Below, in pieces: positions 41,122 to 51,300 of a DNA stretch of 62,926 nucleotides. The stretch is from Microcaldota archaeon (GTDB taxonomy: Archaea; Micrarchaeota; Micrarchaeia; Micrarchaeales; Micrarchaeaceae). The stretch covers positions 1-62,926 of the forward strand of contig JAJZZO010000006.1 in the NCBI GenBank assembly GCA_021797495.1, given 5' to 3'. The position numbers and the translations under genes are program-made. The notes under the pieces were generated by a model. That model saw only the letters and a list, made by a program, of their open reading frames with translations. It searched no databases and was not told the origin of the DNA. Each line of letters begins with the position of its first letter. Position 1 is the stretch's first letter.

Positions 41122-41529
41122 TTATTTTCTCGCGGCTTCATCAACTATGGAACCGAGCATTCCGGATATGTTGTTTATCACATCAAGGTTTTTGTCAAGC
41201 TGGTGAACTTTTCCCAGATGCAGCGGGTTGTAATACCTTAGCACTGTTTTTCCGTCTTCTTCGCTCACGAGAAGTTTTAGCGGCAGGTCTATTCCAATGC
41301 TTGGCTTGTCCTGCATAAGCTTCGTGCCTGCTTGTGCGTTGCCGAATATTATAAGCGTTTCGTTGCCGAGCTCTAACCCTGCATCAGTCGCGTTCTTCCT
41401 GTGGTCTATAACCGAAAAAACAGTTATGTTGCGCTTTCTTATTGCCGCAATCGCTTTTTCCAGCGTGGTGCCGAAATCATATTTGCTTTCCACTTTTATT
41501 AAACCGTCTACCATTGTAACACGCGCCAT
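41122..41529 (-). CDS. DUF302 family protein
   Basis: 135 aa. The strand KVESKYDFGTTLEKAIAAIR, FSVIDHRKNATDAGLELGNE, TLIIFGNAQAGTKLMQDKPS and GIDLPLKLLV make up a full DUF302 domain. DUF302 is widespread in sulfur-oxidising microbes near electron-transfer or sulfur genes; its biochemical role is unknown. It starts directly after the stop of the CxxC protein gene. Confidence 0.85.
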   Translation of the reverse strand: MARVTMVDGLIKVESKYDFGTTLEKAIAAIRKRNITVFSVIDHRKNATDAGLELGNETLIIFGNAQAGTKLMQDKPSIGIDLPLKLLVSEEDGKTVLRYYNPLHLGKVHQLDKNLDVINNISGMLGSIVDEAARK

Positions 41530-41808
41530 CTATTCGTTTCCATCTGTTGCATGTTCCGGGAGAGAGAATATGACTTCATCCATCTTTTCCCGCGAGCCCT
41601 CCTTGAGTACCTCGCTTTTTCTTATTATGAAGTTGTTGCCCCCAGATTTCTGTGCCACTTCGTATATGTGCCTCATGTAAAGCAGCAAAGCCTCCTTGTT
41701 CTTCTTTTTTATCTCTTTCTTGTAGGATTCGCATGCAAGGCACGTATGCCTTTTCTTCCCTGGTTCCGTGAGCAAGCTTATTACTATCTTATCTTCCACC
41801 AAACCCAC
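41530..41808 (-). CDS. small CxxC protein paired with DUF302
   Basis: 92 aa, unrecognised. RHTCLACESYKKEIKKKNKE gives one CxxC pair near residue 23, then a helical, lysine-rich middle and a beta-like end (NNFIIRKSEVLKEG). No membrane span. Its stop abuts the DUF302 start, so the two are translationally coupled. The single CxxC could be redox-active or a metal half-site in a dimer. Confidence 0.6.
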   Translation of the reverse strand: MGLVEDKIVISLLTEPGKKRHTCLACESYKKEIKKKNKEALLLYMRHIYEVAQKSGGNNFIIRKSEVLKEGSREKMDEVIFSLPEHATDGNE

Positions 41809-41936
41809 CTTGTAACAGATAAAGTAATAGGAAATAACTATATTTATACTTTTGTTTTTGATTGCGTGTGTTCTGGGATAAACAGTAACGTATAAATACT
41901 ATACTATTGCGATTTTGACATATTTAAGGTGTGGAA

Positions 41937-42905
41937 ATGGTGGAAAAAGAAATGGTAGAAAAAAACGCAGAAAAAAGTATCGGTAACACAGCAACTTCAA
42001 CACAAAATATAAATAGCAACATTACTGTGGCAAAAAGGAATGACACGGCAAAGAAGTATTCATGGATGTTCGACGGGGAGCAAGTGATAGCAGAACTGCC
42101 AGTAAGGTATGGTATGGTCATAGGGTTGGCAAATGAAGGGATAATCGGTCCAGCTGCCGCAAGGGCAAAACCACAGAAAGCCAAGAGTGTCAAGAGGCTC
42201 ATAGCCACTAATGTGAGAGTGGCATATACGGATGAAAGCGGCCAGCTTTTCAACGATAAAAAGAGGGCGAAAGTGGGCAGAAACGGCAGGCAGTTCTTTT
42301 TCTACGATAAAAATGCCTTTGAAGACTATCTCTACAATGCGATTAAACACAATTCCGAAATAATCGAGAACTACAAGAAAAGCAACAAAAGCTTCGCGAA
42401 ATTCTACGACAAGAATCACATTCCGGGAAAGTTCTCCAAAAAGTTGTTTAAAGAGGGATATATTACATCAGTGTATGTCCTCAACAACGTGGCTCCGGCT
42501 ACTGAAAAAACGTTCAAGAACAGCAATGTTAATAAAAGCGCAGGCATGAAAGCCGCCAAATACGTGGTAGGTGCGCATCGCGATACCAGCTTTTTGGACA
42601 GATTCAGAAAAGGATTCGCGCTCAACGGTACCGAACTTTATCTTCCAGGGATGGAACTCAACCTAAATCTCACGGAAGAAGGCAAAGCGCCCATAGCAAA
42701 GTTGACGAATTTGACTGGGAAACTCGGCGGAGATAAAGCATCAACAAGGGTTGCAGAATTTTATGTCAGGCCACGAAAGGAATCCAGCAAGGATCTAGAA
42801 GTCCTGGTGAATGACCTGATAGCCAAGGCAGACGGTATGAAAGCCTACGCAGACGGTAACTTCGCAATGGGGGAATACCAGAAGTACATGAGGAACCAAC
42901 CGTGA
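41937..42905 (+). CDS. hypothetical basic protein
   Basis: About 322 aa from ATG 41937, chosen because GGTG stands 5 bp before it; GTG 41931 is two codons earlier. The first 35 residues are low-complexity (Glu, Asn, Thr). The body is rich in Lys and Asn (KPQKAKSVKRLIATNVRVAY, FYDKNHIPGKFSKKLFKEGY), with no membrane span or Cys. No family recognised. It stands alone, transcribed toward the convergent rtcB gene, with a T-rich stretch after the stop. High charge fits a nucleic-acid- or ribosome-binding role, which is only a guess. Confidence 0.6.
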   Translation: MVEKEMVEKNAEKSIGNTATSTQNINSNITVAKRNDTAKKYSWMFDGEQVIAELPVRYGMVIGLANEGIIGPAAARAKPQKAKSVKRLIATNVRVAYTDESGQLFNDKKRAKVGRNGRQFFFYDKNAFEDYLYNAIKHNSEIIENYKKSNKSFAKFYDKNHIPGKFSKKLFKEGYITSVYVLNNVAPATEKTFKNSNVNKSAGMKAAKYVVGAHRDTSFLDRFRKGFALNGTELYLPGMELNLNLTEEGKAPIAKLTNLTGKLGGDKASTRVAEFYVRPRKESSKDLEVLVNDLIAKADGMKAYADGNFAMGEYQKYMRNQP

Positions 42906-43006
42906 ATGTTTAGTATCTGTTCTTTTTCTTTTTTCTTTTCTTAGATAAGCAGCATAAAACAAAAGCCGTGCATATGCTTATGCTGCTATATAATCCAGTT
43001 TTAGCC

Positions 43007-45955
43007 TTAGCCCTTAGCAACTCCCAACGGCAGCAGCTTCGCCACTATGTTGGAAATTCCTGCACCCTCGACGCTCGCCACCACATCATCGACGTTCTTG
43101 TAGGCCTGCTCTGATTCCTCGCTCACCAGTTTTCTGTCCCTGACGCGCAATTCTATGTGTTTGTCGTGCATCATACCTATGGTTTTCGATGCGGGTATCT
43201 CCCGTATTGCCTGGTGCCTGGACATTAGCCTTCCTGAGCCGTGGCACGAAGAGCCGAAGCTCTGCTCCATCGAACCCTCGAGACCTGCAAGGACGTAGCT
43301 TGCGGTGCTCATGCTCCCTGGTATGAGCACTGGCTGTCCGTATTCCCTGTAAATCTTCGGTATCTCGCTCCTTCCAGGGCCGAACGCTCTCGTAGCTCCC
43401 TTCCTGTGCACTATGAGCTTCTGCCTCTTTCCGTTTACACTGTGCTCCTCTTCCTTTGCTATATTATGCGCAACGTCGTAGACTATCTGCATGCCGAGCT
43501 CGTCCCAGCTTTTGGCGAAAACCTGTTCGAAGCTTTTCCTTATCGAATCTGTCATCACCTGCCTGTTAGCGAAGGCGAAGTTAACTGCCGATTTCATCGC
43601 TTTCAGGTAGTCGTCGGCCTCCTTGGATTCGGTATAAGCGTAGCTCAATTCCGGGTCAACGAGCTTTATGTTGTTCTTTGCATTGTAGTCGTTCAGCACC
43701 CTCAGGTAATCGCTGCATACCTGGTGCCCGTAACCTCTGGAACCGCTGTGCACCATCACCACCACTTGGTTTTCGAAAAGACCGAAAGCTTTTGCTTTCT
43801 TTTCGTCCATTATGCTGCCCACGCGCTGAACCTCAAGGAAATGGTTGCCGGCTCCGAGCGTGCCGAGCTGCGACAGCCCCCTCTTCTTGGCCAGATCGCT
43901 AACCTTCGACGGGTCAGCCCCTTCCATGCAGCCGTTTTCCTCGAGCCTTTCCAAATCGTCCTGTGATCCGAATCCCTGCCTTATGGCCTGCGATGCACCC
44001 TCGACCGCGACTCTTTCGAGTTCGCTCCTGGTAAATCCCTTCTTCGCCTTGCTGCCCACGCCGCTGGGCACGTTGCTGAACAGCGCATCCATGAGCTTGT
44101 CGAGCTTCGGCTTCGCCTCATCAAAGCTCAGGTTTGTCCTCACGAGCCTGACACCGCAGTTCGAAACAACCATACCGTTCGCTATGAAATCGTGGTTCAG
44201 GTCGTCCACAGTGATGTCGTATACATAGTCGTCGTACGGCTCCGGTGTTATCTCTTCAATCTCGTCGAACGCAAAGCTTCCTCCGGCATGCGATGCGCTG
44301 ATGAACTCGTCGAAGCGCTCCAGCTTCCATATCCTGGCGCTTCCGCTGCGCCCCCATACTGAATGTTCTATGAAGCCAACGTTTTCTCCCGTTGGGTCAA
44401 GACTGCTCACGATTTCTGACGTGGCTGCCCCAGAGTTGTGCATCGATATTGCTATGCTCCTTAAGCGGTCTCGCGAGGTCTTTCTGGCCATGAGGCCGCT
44501 TAAATATATAGCAGCGAGGCTCGCAAGGCTTTCCTTGGACCTGTTGTACTCATACGACACTGTGGAAAAGAACCTCAATAGGTTATCAGCATTCGATAGG
44601 ACTGCGAGCCTGTGGCCTGTCGTCTTCCCGTTTTTGCCCTCGTATGCGTAACCGTCCACTTCTGATATAGGCGAGCATTCCACTGAGAACGACTGCAACA
44701 TCTCCTTGAGGTCGCTTAGGAATTCCACGGCGTTTTCGGAGAGGGCCTTCAGCTTGTTCACGCTTACAGCAGGCTCCGAGAAGTTGTAGCCGTTGTTGGT
44801 CAATGGCTTGGTCATCTCTGCTCCGAAGTACGCCGCCAGGAAAAGGCGCTTCTGCCACTTTTCAGCTTTCTTGATCCAGTCAGGCACGGCATAAGCCTGT
44901 GTTGCTTTGTTCCCAAGCGGAACCCCAAGTGTTGCCATCAACACACCGAAGGCGCGCGCAGGGATGTGCAGACTGTATTCTTCGTTCGCGAAGACGCTGG
45001 TGCCGTACCTGGTCGTCACGCTGCAATTTTTACGCCTTGAGTAAATGCGTGATCTCACCCCTATGGAGGAGAGATCTGCGGCCACGTTCTCCAGGTCCTC
45101 CTTCTTCCCGTAAATCGCAGTTACAAGAGTAGTCCTTGGAATCGTGCCGTCTCCCATTACAAGGCCTATCACTTTCAACAGCACCGGTACTTTGGGATCG
45201 TTGAGCTGCAGGTCGATGAAGCCGAGCCTCCTGAGATGTGCCAGGACTTGGCGCCTTGCGTTCCCTGCATCGGTTATCCTAAGGCTTTCCATTGTCCGTT
45301 CTATGGCAGCAGCACCAGCTATGACTACGCTCTGCGGATTGGAGAATTCCACGCCGTCAAAACCGGTTACAACTATACGGCCTCCAGGGGCAAGTTTCCC
45401 GGCGTTCACCATGCCTGCGTCGGTGAGCATCGGGTGATCGGAGGTCGCAGCAATCTCACGCCCGTGCCTTGTTCTTATTTTAAGAATTTTGCCGCTGTGC
45501 TTCTTCTTCATTGCAAGTAGTACATGCGCCGAGGTCGCGCCCCTCTTTACCTTGTCGTATATGCGTACCGAAGCTGAGGACATGTCACATATGCGCTCCC
45601 ATGCGCCGAACCTGTTTAGGACTCTCGAGTCCTTGTGCAGGCAGTTGATATCGAAACCGATAGCGCCAGGAGATATTATGCCCTTTGTCGCAGGGAAAGC
45701 CGCCACGCCACCTACGGGAAAACCGTAGCCCTCGTGGCCGTCCGGCATGACGAGCATGCTCCCCACTATCGTGGGCAAGCTCGCTGCGTTAATCGCCTGC
45801 CTGAGTGTCCTGTCGCGCTGCATGTTGGATATTATATAATCGTTTGCGAATATTTTCACCGACGTGTTCATGCTATTCTGTTCGTCACCGTTTATCTCCC
45901 ATACAAAATCGCTTATCTTGTTTATCTTTACGCTTTTTTCATCCATTAGAACCAT
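43007..45955 (-). CDS. rtcB: RNA 3'-phosphate ligase RtcB, interrupted by an intein
   Basis: 982 codons: 104 N-extein, 495 intein, 383 C-extein residues, giving a spliced protein of 487 aa, normal for RtcB. MPDGHEGYGFPVGGVAAFPA and GAIGFDINCGVRLVR frame the insertion; GAGNHFLEVQ, VHSGSRGYGHQV and SSCHGSGRLMSR supply further metal and guanylate-binding His residues. RtcB joins 2',3'-cyclic phosphate and 5'-OH ends in tRNA splicing, with archease (23 kb) as activator. MDEK at codon 4 is an alternative start. Confidence 0.96.
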   Translation of the reverse strand: MVLMDEKSVKINKISDFVWEINGDEQNSMNTSVKIFANDYIISNMQRDRTLRQAINAASLPTIVGSMLVMPDGHEGYGFPVGGVAAFPATKGIISPGAIGFDINCLHKDSRVLNRFGAWERICDMSSASVRIYDKVKRGATSAHVLLAMKKKHSGKILKIRTRHGREIAATSDHPMLTDAGMVNAGKLAPGGRIVVTGFDGVEFSNPQSVVIAGAAAIERTMESLRITDAGNARRQVLAHLRRLGFIDLQLNDPKVPVLLKVIGLVMGDGTIPRTTLVTAIYGKKEDLENVAADLSSIGVRSRIYSRRKNCSVTTRYGTSVFANEEYSLHIPARAFGVLMATLGVPLGNKATQAYAVPDWIKKAEKWQKRLFLAAYFGAEMTKPLTNNGYNFSEPAVSVNKLKALSENAVEFLSDLKEMLQSFSVECSPISEVDGYAYEGKNGKTTGHRLAVLSNADNLLRFFSTVSYEYNRSKESLASLAAIYLSGLMARKTSRDRLRSIAISMHNSGAATSEIVSSLDPTGENVGFIEHSVWGRSGSARIWKLERFDEFISASHAGGSFAFDEIEEITPEPYDDYVYDITVDDLNHDFIANGMVVSNCGVRLVRTNLSFDEAKPKLDKLMDALFSNVPSGVGSKAKKGFTRSELERVAVEGASQAIRQGFGSQDDLERLEENGCMEGADPSKVSDLAKKRGLSQLGTLGAGNHFLEVQRVGSIMDEKKAKAFGLFENQVVVMVHSGSRGYGHQVCSDYLRVLNDYNAKNNIKLVDPELSYAYTESKEADDYLKAMKSAVNFAFANRQVMTDSIRKSFEQVFAKSWDELGMQIVYDVAHNIAKEEEHSVNGKRQKLIVHRKGATRAFGPGRSEIPKIYREYGQPVLIPGSMSTASYVLAGLEGSMEQSFGSSCHGSGRLMSRHQAIREIPASKTIGMMHDKHIELRVRDRKLVSEESEQAYKNVDDVVASVEGAGISNIVAKLLPLGVAKG
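44159..45643 (-). other. RtcB intein with LAGLIDADG endonuclease
   Basis: 495 aa. It starts with Cys1 (CLHKDSRVLNRFGAWERI) and ends HDFIANGMVVSN before Cys+1. Block B is seen in AATSDHPMLTDAGMV (T-x-x-H). LKVIGLVMGDGTIPR and RLFLAAYFGAEMTK are the two dodecapeptides of a DOD homing endonuclease. The C-extein Cys+1 is the RtcB Cys of DINCG, a metal ligand, so unspliced protein cannot be active. Confidence 0.92.
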
Positions 45956-46091
45956 CTTGAACGCTATCGGGACCGCAACGCGGCTTTACTATGTAGCCTT
46001 TATAAATCTATTCATTGCAAAATTAATTGCTTGTATTTATAAGCAATAGATTGGCTATCTATGTCTGTTAATTTATTTAAATTGCTACGTT

Positions 46092-46343
46092 ATGCTTAAT
46101 GATTTGGTGAAAAATATGGTAGTAGCGGTAAGTCCGTTATACGCTGTTGCTGCTTCTATAGCAATAGCTGGAGGATTGATAGGAACCGGAATGGCGCAGC
46201 AGGGAATCGGAGCTGCAGGCATGGGTATAATAGCGGAAAAACCGGAAAAGTTCGGACAGGTGCTGTTCTTCTTCGTTATACCTGAAACGCTTTGGATAAT
46301 AGGATTCGTTCTGGGGCTTATACTGCTGCTGCAGATACTCTGA
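46092..46343 (+). CDS. atpK: A-type ATP synthase subunit K (proteolipid c ring)
   Basis: 83 aa, two membrane hairpin helices. ASIAIAGGLIGTGMAQQGIG is the first helix with its Gly-rich packing motif, and VLFFFVIPETLWIIGFVLGL the second with the ion-binding Glu in IPET. No clear Na+ ligand set, so H+ coupling is likely. Codon 9 ATG is an alternative start. First gene of the ATPase operon. Confidence 0.92.
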   Translation: MLNDLVKNMVVAVSPLYAVAASIAIAGGLIGTGMAQQGIGAAGMGIIAEKPEKFGQVLFFFVIPETLWIIGFVLGLILLLQIL

Positions 46344-46362
46344 ACCCGTTCCAGTGATATAA

Positions 46363-46941
46363 ATGGGTCTCGAAGAGATCGTAGCGGAGATAAACAAGCG
46401 CAAAGAGCTCGAAGTTTCAAAGATAATCAGCGAAGCGAGGTCCGAAGCGAACAGGATAATAGCTGAGGCAAACGCAAAATCCTCGGAAGATTCGAAGGGA
46501 ATAATATCCAAGGCAGAGCTCGAGGCGTCGCAGTCGAGAGCCAGAGAGCAATCCAAGGCCAACATAGAAGCGAAGCGCATATTGTACGAGTCTCTTTCCA
46601 ATAAGCTCGCGGAAGCCGAAGCGCTGCTGCAGGGTAACCTATCTGAATACAAGGCTACCGACGGCTACAAGGCATTGCTCTTAAAACTGTATTCCAATGC
46701 GACCGAAGCCTTAGGGAAGGACAGCAGGATATATGTAGCTGAAGAGGACATGTCTATAATAAAAAAGAAATTCCCGAAGGCGAAGCTCAACGCCGCACAC
46801 GAGGGATTTTCATTTGGGCTTTACGCGGAATCGGCAGACGGCAAGATGACAATGGACTACGGCATCGAAAGCATAATCGCGCGCTCCAAGGAGGGATTCT
46901 ACTCCAGGCTCATAAAAGCTATAAATGGTAAAAATGACTGA
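46363..46941 (+). CDS. atpE: A-type ATP synthase subunit E
   Basis: 192 aa. Residues 1-100 are a long coiled coil (EIVAEINKRKELEVSKIISE, ARSEANRIIAEANAKSS), followed by the globular domain (YKALLLKLYSNATEALGKDS). It forms the peripheral stalk with subunit H. It overlaps the start of subunit C by 17 bp. Confidence 0.9.
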   Translation: MGLEEIVAEINKRKELEVSKIISEARSEANRIIAEANAKSSEDSKGIISKAELEASQSRAREQSKANIEAKRILYESLSNKLAEAEALLQGNLSEYKATDGYKALLLKLYSNATEALGKDSRIYVAEEDMSIIKKKFPKAKLNAAHEGFSFGLYAESADGKMTMDYGIESIIARSKEGFYSRLIKAINGKND

Positions 46942-48001
46942 TTCGACTTATATAGGCAAGTACGGCAGCTTCAGGGCCATGGCGACATCGCTGCTTCAGC
47001 AGGGTTTTTACCAGCAGGCGTCCGGGAAGCCATCGGAAGAGATTATGAAAATGCTCTCCGAAACGCGCTACAGGAAGGAGATAGACGAACTGTCTCAGCT
47101 TTACCAAATGCCAGACCTTTTCGAGGCTGTCATAAACGCGACCCTCTCTCGTTCAATACGCGAAGCATATTCAGCCATGCCGCCCCTTGCACAGCCTTTC
47201 GTGCAGGCTTACATAAGCAAGTGGGACATAGAGAATATAAAGCTGGTTTTGTCGTCAAAGGCGCTAGGTTACGAGCTTAGCGACACCGCCCATTTCATGC
47301 TCGCCGTGAAGAACCCCGTAGGCATTCTCGGGGGCAGCATAAGCAGGTCAGACTATGCCACTATGCTCTCGCAGAAAGATGTTTCATCGGTAGTCAACCA
47401 CCTTGCCAAATTCGGCTACGGCGCCGTGCTCATGTCGCATCTCGACGACTACGTCAAGAACGGCACACTGGGCCCGATGCTCACGGAACTCAGCACCTAC
47501 TATTACAAGCATCTCACTGAATCGCTGAGATTCTACAAGGGTGACGAGGGTCCGGTGTACGAATATGTCATCTCGCTCATAGATTCCGAGAACCTGCTCA
47601 ACGTGTCAAAGGCTTCATATATGAACGGCACCGATTTACAGCAATACGTCATGCAGGGAGGAAGGCTCAGCCCGCAGCAGATAGTGGAAGCGGTACAGGG
47701 GAAAGCGTCGGAACAGGTCATTGCCCTAATGGGGAACGCACAGCAGGATTCGGTGCAGAAATACGTGGCAGCAGGCAGGCTTTCCGAGCTCGAGGCTGCA
47801 CTCAAGAGAAGCCTGTATTCAAAATTCATGCCGCTTTTCACCGCTTCTTCCCCATCATTATCATATATAATAGGGTATCTGCTAAGGCTTGAGGCTGAAA
47901 GGGACACGCTCAGGGCGTTGTTGTTGCAAAGCTATTACGGCATAAAGGCGGATTTCGCAATGTACTCCTATGCTGGAGCGGTGAATTCGAATGGAAGCTA
48001 A
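46925..48001 (+). CDS. atpC: A-type ATP synthase subunit C
   Basis: 358 aa, all-helical and without membrane spans. YIGKYGSFRAMATSLLQQGF near the start, KWDIENIKLVLSSKALGYEL in the middle and LRLEAERDTLRALLLQSYYG at the end are the repeated helical motif of the d/C subunit, which links rotor ring and central stalk. ATG at codon 4 is an alternative start. Overlaps subunit F. Confidence 0.88.
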   Translation: MVKMTDSTYIGKYGSFRAMATSLLQQGFYQQASGKPSEEIMKMLSETRYRKEIDELSQLYQMPDLFEAVINATLSRSIREAYSAMPPLAQPFVQAYISKWDIENIKLVLSSKALGYELSDTAHFMLAVKNPVGILGGSISRSDYATMLSQKDVSSVVNHLAKFGYGAVLMSHLDDYVKNGTLGPMLTELSTYYYKHLTESLRFYKGDEGPVYEYVISLIDSENLLNVSKASYMNGTDLQQYVMQGGRLSPQQIVEAVQGKASEQVIALMGNAQQDSVQKYVAAGRLSELEAALKRSLYSKFMPLFTASSPSLSYIIGYLLRLEAERDTLRALLLQSYYGIKADFAMYSYAGAVNSNGS

Positions 48002-48320
48002 GTTTGGGCGTATAGCAGTTGTAGGGGAGCGCGACATATCGCTGGGCTTCAAGCTTGTCGGAATAAAAGATGTTTTCATAAGCGAAGGGAAGGATGCGGC
48101 GTCAACAATATCAAAGCTTATGTCGTCAAAAGAGTATGATTTGATAATAGCATCGTACAGGCTAAAGGCACTCATGAGTGCCAATGCAAGGCACCTTGCG
48201 GAGACTGCGACAAAGCCGTTGGTCATATTCATACCTTCCGAAAAGGAGCTCGCCGAGCAGTCTGAGTCAGTCGAATCGCTGGCCAAAAGGGTCCTGGGCG
48301 TCGACATATACAAAAAATGA
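47991..48320 (+). CDS. atpF: A-type ATP synthase subunit F
   Basis: 109 aa. Rossmann-like fold: KFGRIAVVGERDISLGFKLV, DLIIASYRLKALMSA, and LVIFIPSEKELAEQSESVES. Length and order match archaeal subunit F, part of the rotor with D. Start overlaps the subunit C stop by 11 bp. Confidence 0.9.
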   Translation: MEAKFGRIAVVGERDISLGFKLVGIKDVFISEGKDAASTISKLMSSKEYDLIIASYRLKALMSANARHLAETATKPLVIFIPSEKELAEQSESVESLAKRVLGVDIYKK

Positions 48321-48353
48321 ATTACAATTAAATATGTTTACAAGTTGATTTGA

Positions 48354-51300
48354 ATGAGCGGATCCATATACAGGGTTTCAGGTCCGGTTGTCATAGCCAG
48401 CGGATTGGAAAATCCGAACATGTACGATGTTGTGAGGGTTGGCAACGAGGAACTGATAGGAGAAATAATAAAGCTTGAAAAAGGCATGGCCACTGTGCAG
48501 GTGTACGAGGACACAAGCGGCTTAAGGCCCGGCGACGTAGTGAAAAGCACCGGCATGCAGCTTTCGGTGATGCTTGCTCCGGGTCTCGTGGGCTCGATAT
48601 TCGACGGGATCCAAAGGCCGTTGGACAAGATAAGGGCTGCCAGCGGCGATTTCATAGCGCGCGGCATAAACGTCGAGTCTCTGGACACCAAAAAGAAATG
48701 GGCGTTGAAATCGGTCCAGAAAAAGGGTGCCCATGTAAAGACGGGCGACATAATCGCAGAGGTTGAAGAGACGAGCCTAATAAAGCATAAAGTCATGGTG
48801 CCACATGGCGTCTCCGGCACGATAGCAAGCATAACAGATGGCGAATACACCATAGAAGAGCCGTTTGCTTCGATAAAGACCGATTCAGGAAAAAACGTCG
48901 ACATATCAATGCTCCAAAAGTGGCCGGTGAGAATGCCGAGGCCGGTAAGGGACAAGCTCCCTATGGAGGTGCCTTTAATAACCGGGCAGCGCGTCGTGGA
49001 TACGATGTTCCCCGTAGCTAAGGGCGGCACAGCAGCGGTTCCTGGCCCGTTCGGAAGTGGAAAATGCGTTACAGGAGATACGCCTGTCATGCTTTCTGAC
49101 GGCAGCATAGCCAACATAGAAAGCCTTTACGAGCATGCGGCATCGTTAGGCATCACAAGGGGCGACGCTAGCGAGACGTTGGCATACTCAAGCAGGTCAG
49201 TTGGACTGTTTTCTTTTACAAATAACAGGATATCGGAGAGCAGTTCAAGCACGTTTTACAAGGGTAAGAGTTCTACCGTGGTAAGGATACGAACGAGGAC
49301 AGGCAAGACGGTAAAGGTGACTCCTGTACACAAGCTTTTCAAGATAAGCGGCGACGGCAAAATAGTGGAGACGATGGCGAAGGACCTGAGCGCAGGGGAC
49401 TATATTGCGTCTGCGCGTCGTATAGAGACGAACTTCTCCGACCAAGCGATAGACCCGTACGAAATTGGTGGCATGAGGGCCATGGACAATGAAACGCAAG
49501 AATTTGCTTCCAAGCTTGCAAGGCATATCGGGCACATGAAAATAGCCACCGTACTGTCGAGGACCACTCTCGAGAGCCTTGCCAGACGCACAAAGACCGT
49601 GACTCCTAAGCTTGAATGGATCAAGGAGATGTGCCGAGCCGTGGGCGCACCATTGCCTGAACCGCATCTGTTCGTGGGCGACAGGCGCAGCAACGCGATA
49701 AAGCTGCCGAGAAAAGTAGACCCATACTTCTCCGAGTTTGTCGGATATATTGTATCAGAAGGCTATACACGCGGACCAAGTACTGTCGTATTCACCAATA
49801 CTGACGAAGAGGTGCTAAACAGGTTCGTGTACCTCGCCAAGAGGGTTTTCGGTATAAATGGCAAGATTGAGAGGCAGAGCGGCAAGGCGCCTAACGTCCT
49901 GCTCTTCAGCAGGGTGCTCGTCGAATTCCTCTGGCGTATAGGCACGGGCAGCTTGGCAACCGGGAAGCGCATACCTGAGATTATAATGAGGTCGAGCAAT
50001 GATTCGCTTGCTGCGTTCCTGACTTCGTACTTCATAGGCGATGGCTCGACGAGCGGCGGCGAGGTGGAGTTTTGCACTGCGAGCTACGACCTACAGGTAC
50101 AGCTCTCGTATGTGCTTGCGCGTTTCGGCATAATCCACACACTTGCAGACAAACATGTGGATGGCAGCACATACTACAGGATATTTGTCAGGGGCATTGC
50201 AAATCTAAAGCTCCTCTCCGCGGTGCTTACGGGTTCGCATCGCAAAGTAACTGCTATAGCAGAATACATTGCATCGAAGGACTCGGCATTCGACTCGATT
50301 GACGTAGTGCCTCTTTCACCCGCAACGATAAGCGACCTGTACAGGGGGCATGCTACCTACAATAAGCTGCTCGAATCCAGCATAGAGATATCGAACTACA
50401 TCGGAAACGGCGAGCACATGGGCACCAACACATTCAGAAAGTTCGCCGCTGCGATAGGAGCGACTGGTGCAGGCGATATGCAGCAGCTAACTTACATCAA
50501 CGAGCTGGCGGCGGCGCTGGATTATATATACTGCGACAGGATAGTGTCCATAGAGGAGCTTGAAGGGCCGTTCGACGTCTATGATGTGTCGCTCCCTGAA
50601 TTCGGGAGCAATTTCATCGGAGGAACAGGAGGTTTGGTGCTGCACAATACAGTCATACAGCACCAGCTTGCAAAATGGTCGGATGCAGACCTTATAGTTT
50701 ACGTCGGCTGCGGAGAGCGCGGCAACGAGATGACAGAGATACTTACGACATTCCCGGAGCTTAACGACCCTAAAACTGGAAAGCCGCTCATGGACAGGAC
50801 CATACTCATAGCGAATACTTCGAACATGCCAGTTGCTGCGAGAGAGGCTAGCATATACACCGCTATAACGCTTGCAGAATACTACAGGGACATGGGGTAC
50901 GACGTTGCGCTCATGGCTGACAGTACTTCGAGATGGGCCGAAGCGCTTAGGGAAATATCCGGCAGGCTCGAGGAAATGCCTGGTGAAGAGGGCTATCCCG
51001 CTTATCTCGGCAGGAAGATTGCGGAATTCTACGAGAGGGCCGGAAGGGTACATGTGCTGAACGGCAGCGTAGGCTCGATAACGGCCATAGGTGCTGTATC
51101 GCCTCCAGGCGGAGACATATCAGAGCCAGTTTCACAAAACACGCTGAGGGTCACGCGCGTGTTCTGGGCTCTCGACGCGTCGCTCGCAAACGCAAGGCAT
51201 TTCCCATCGATAAACTGGCTCAACAGCTATTCGCTTTATACCGACGACCTGGCAAAATGGTACGAGGTCAATATAAGCCCCGACTGGGCCGAGCTCTACA

